A DNA stretch of 64,000 nucleotides, from the NCBI RefSeq assembly GCF_010501095.1, contig NZ_QVMP01000014.1:21961-85960 (forward strand), read 5' to 3'. The notes under the pieces were generated by a model that worked only from the letters and a program-made list of their open reading frames with translations, was not told the DNA's origin and ran no database searches. Positions 63,495-64,000 of this stretch are shown one piece after another. The position numbers and the translations under genes are program-made. Source of the stretch: Dysgonomonas sp. 520. Lineage in GTDB: Bacteria; Bacteroidota; Bacteroidia; Bacteroidales; Dysgonomonadaceae. Numbering within the stretch: the first letter of the stretch is position 1; every line of letters begins with the position of its first letter.

Positions 63495-63526
63495 TAATAG
63501 TATATAGATTTGGTAAGTATCTTTGC
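63495..63526 (+). promoter_or_regulatory. Promoter region of the XRE gene with repeated operator-like word
   Basis: TATCTTTG (63519-63526) fits a -7 element 28 bp before the start at 63554. TAATAGTATAT (63495-63505) just upstream is an exact 11-bp repeat of 63420-63430 in the divergent promoter. Confidence 0.5.
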
Positions 63527-63553
63527 AATTAATAAACCACTACAAAGTTTCTT

Positions 63554-63883
63554 ATGGAAGAATTAAGAATAAAAGAAATATTGAAACAACAAGGTAAAAC
63601 TATGCAAGACCTTGCTGATATGATAGGAATTAATAGGGTAAATCTTAGTAATTCACTCAATGGCAACCCAACATTAGAAAGATTGAAACAGGTTGCTGAT
63701 TGTCTCAATGTGGATATTAAAGACTTGTTTAAGAAAAAAAAGAAAAATGAAGTTCAAATACTTGGTGTCATCAAACTCAATGATGACATTTTGGTTATAG
63801 ACAATTATAGTTCATTAGAACATGTTTATAGTCAAGCAAAATCACTGAATGAAAAATACATATCAGAAATTGAGGGGCAATAA
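63554..63883 (+). CDS. XRE-family helix-turn-helix regulator
   Basis: 109 residues. The N-terminal 60 form the five-helix Cro/CI-type domain: IKEILKQQGKTMQDLADMIG, INRVNLSNSLNGNPTLERLK and QVADCLNVDIKDLFKKKKK. The C-terminal half (ILGVIKLNDDILVIDNYSSL) looks like a small beta-hairpin with a final helix and is not recognised. It is divergent from the two small minus-strand genes. Control of the divergent promoters is a reasonable inference from the TAATAGTATAT word in each. Confidence 0.88.
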   Translation: MEELRIKEILKQQGKTMQDLADMIGINRVNLSNSLNGNPTLERLKQVADCLNVDIKDLFKKKKKNEVQILGVIKLNDDILVIDNYSSLEHVYSQAKSLNEKYISEIEGQ

Positions 63884-64000
63884 ATATTGATTAGTATCTT
63901 ACCTACTTCAATCCATTCATAGGAAAAACACTACCCAAAGAGGAATAGAGTTTATATTTAATAGTTTATTAAAGCGTTCTTTTACATAACTTTGTGATTT

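Overview
This window reads as a chromosomal segment of a member of the Bacteroidota, most likely order Bacteroidales. The signs are three proteins with leucine-rich BspA-like repeats, two of them ending in type IX secretion (T9SS) sorting domains; an S46 dipeptidyl-peptidase; a lipoprotein-type TamA (TamL); promoters of the form TTTG-N19-TAnnTTTG; few Shine-Dalgarno sites; and moderate-to-low GC. A Dysgonomonas-like genus is a guess from general gene style, not something the sequence proves.

Positions 1-20220 form a secreted carbohydrate-degradation region with a pectic flavour. On the minus strand: a clan-A-like glycoside hydrolase cut by the window start, a large unidentified secreted protein, a GH105 unsaturated rhamnogalacturonyl hydrolase, three related BspA-like surface proteins and an SGNH esterase. 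Divergently on the plus strand: a secreted mutarotase-like protein and a GH42 beta-galactosidase. No SusC/SusD pair is visible. A CE8 pectinesterase lies far away at 51640-52623.

Positions 20331-26386 are a plus-strand housekeeping run: pyrH, a small membrane protein, frr, rsgA, DUF2809, an unknown gene, cardiolipin synthase and folC. Positions 26696-32622 hold an AraC-type regulator followed by four secreted proteins (two paralogues, a PKD protein and an IgGFc-binding-domain protein). Two of these share an unusual C-terminal tail. A second AraC-type regulator (40338-41174) lies next to another secreted protein (41753-42484). A GTCAC-TA-N-TAAGTGAC palindrome occurs three times, always beside these AraC/surface genes.

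Positions 32711-53336 carry an S46 peptidase, a flippase, tamL, an FKBP isomerase, then a minus-strand run metG - GT4 - GT4 - YfhO - GT2 - queG, and after that DUF554 with the pectinesterase. Positions 53381-61434 are a compact minus-strand operon: HEAT-repeat membrane protein, processive GT2 synthase, TPR/YaiO outer-membrane barrel, DUF4838 lipoprotein and DUF1573 lipoprotein. I infer an envelope-spanning exopolysaccharide synthesis and export system; it is the best candidate here for an undescribed system.

From 61921 a tRNA-Lys(CTT) is followed by an AT-rich accessory segment: a catalytic-core tyrosine recombinase, a WYL_2-like small protein, a small unknown and a divergent XRE regulator. 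This looks like one end of an integrated element. Gaps between genes carry several dispersed palindromic repeats and one MITE-like element of about 344 bp with 23-bp terminal inverted repeats.
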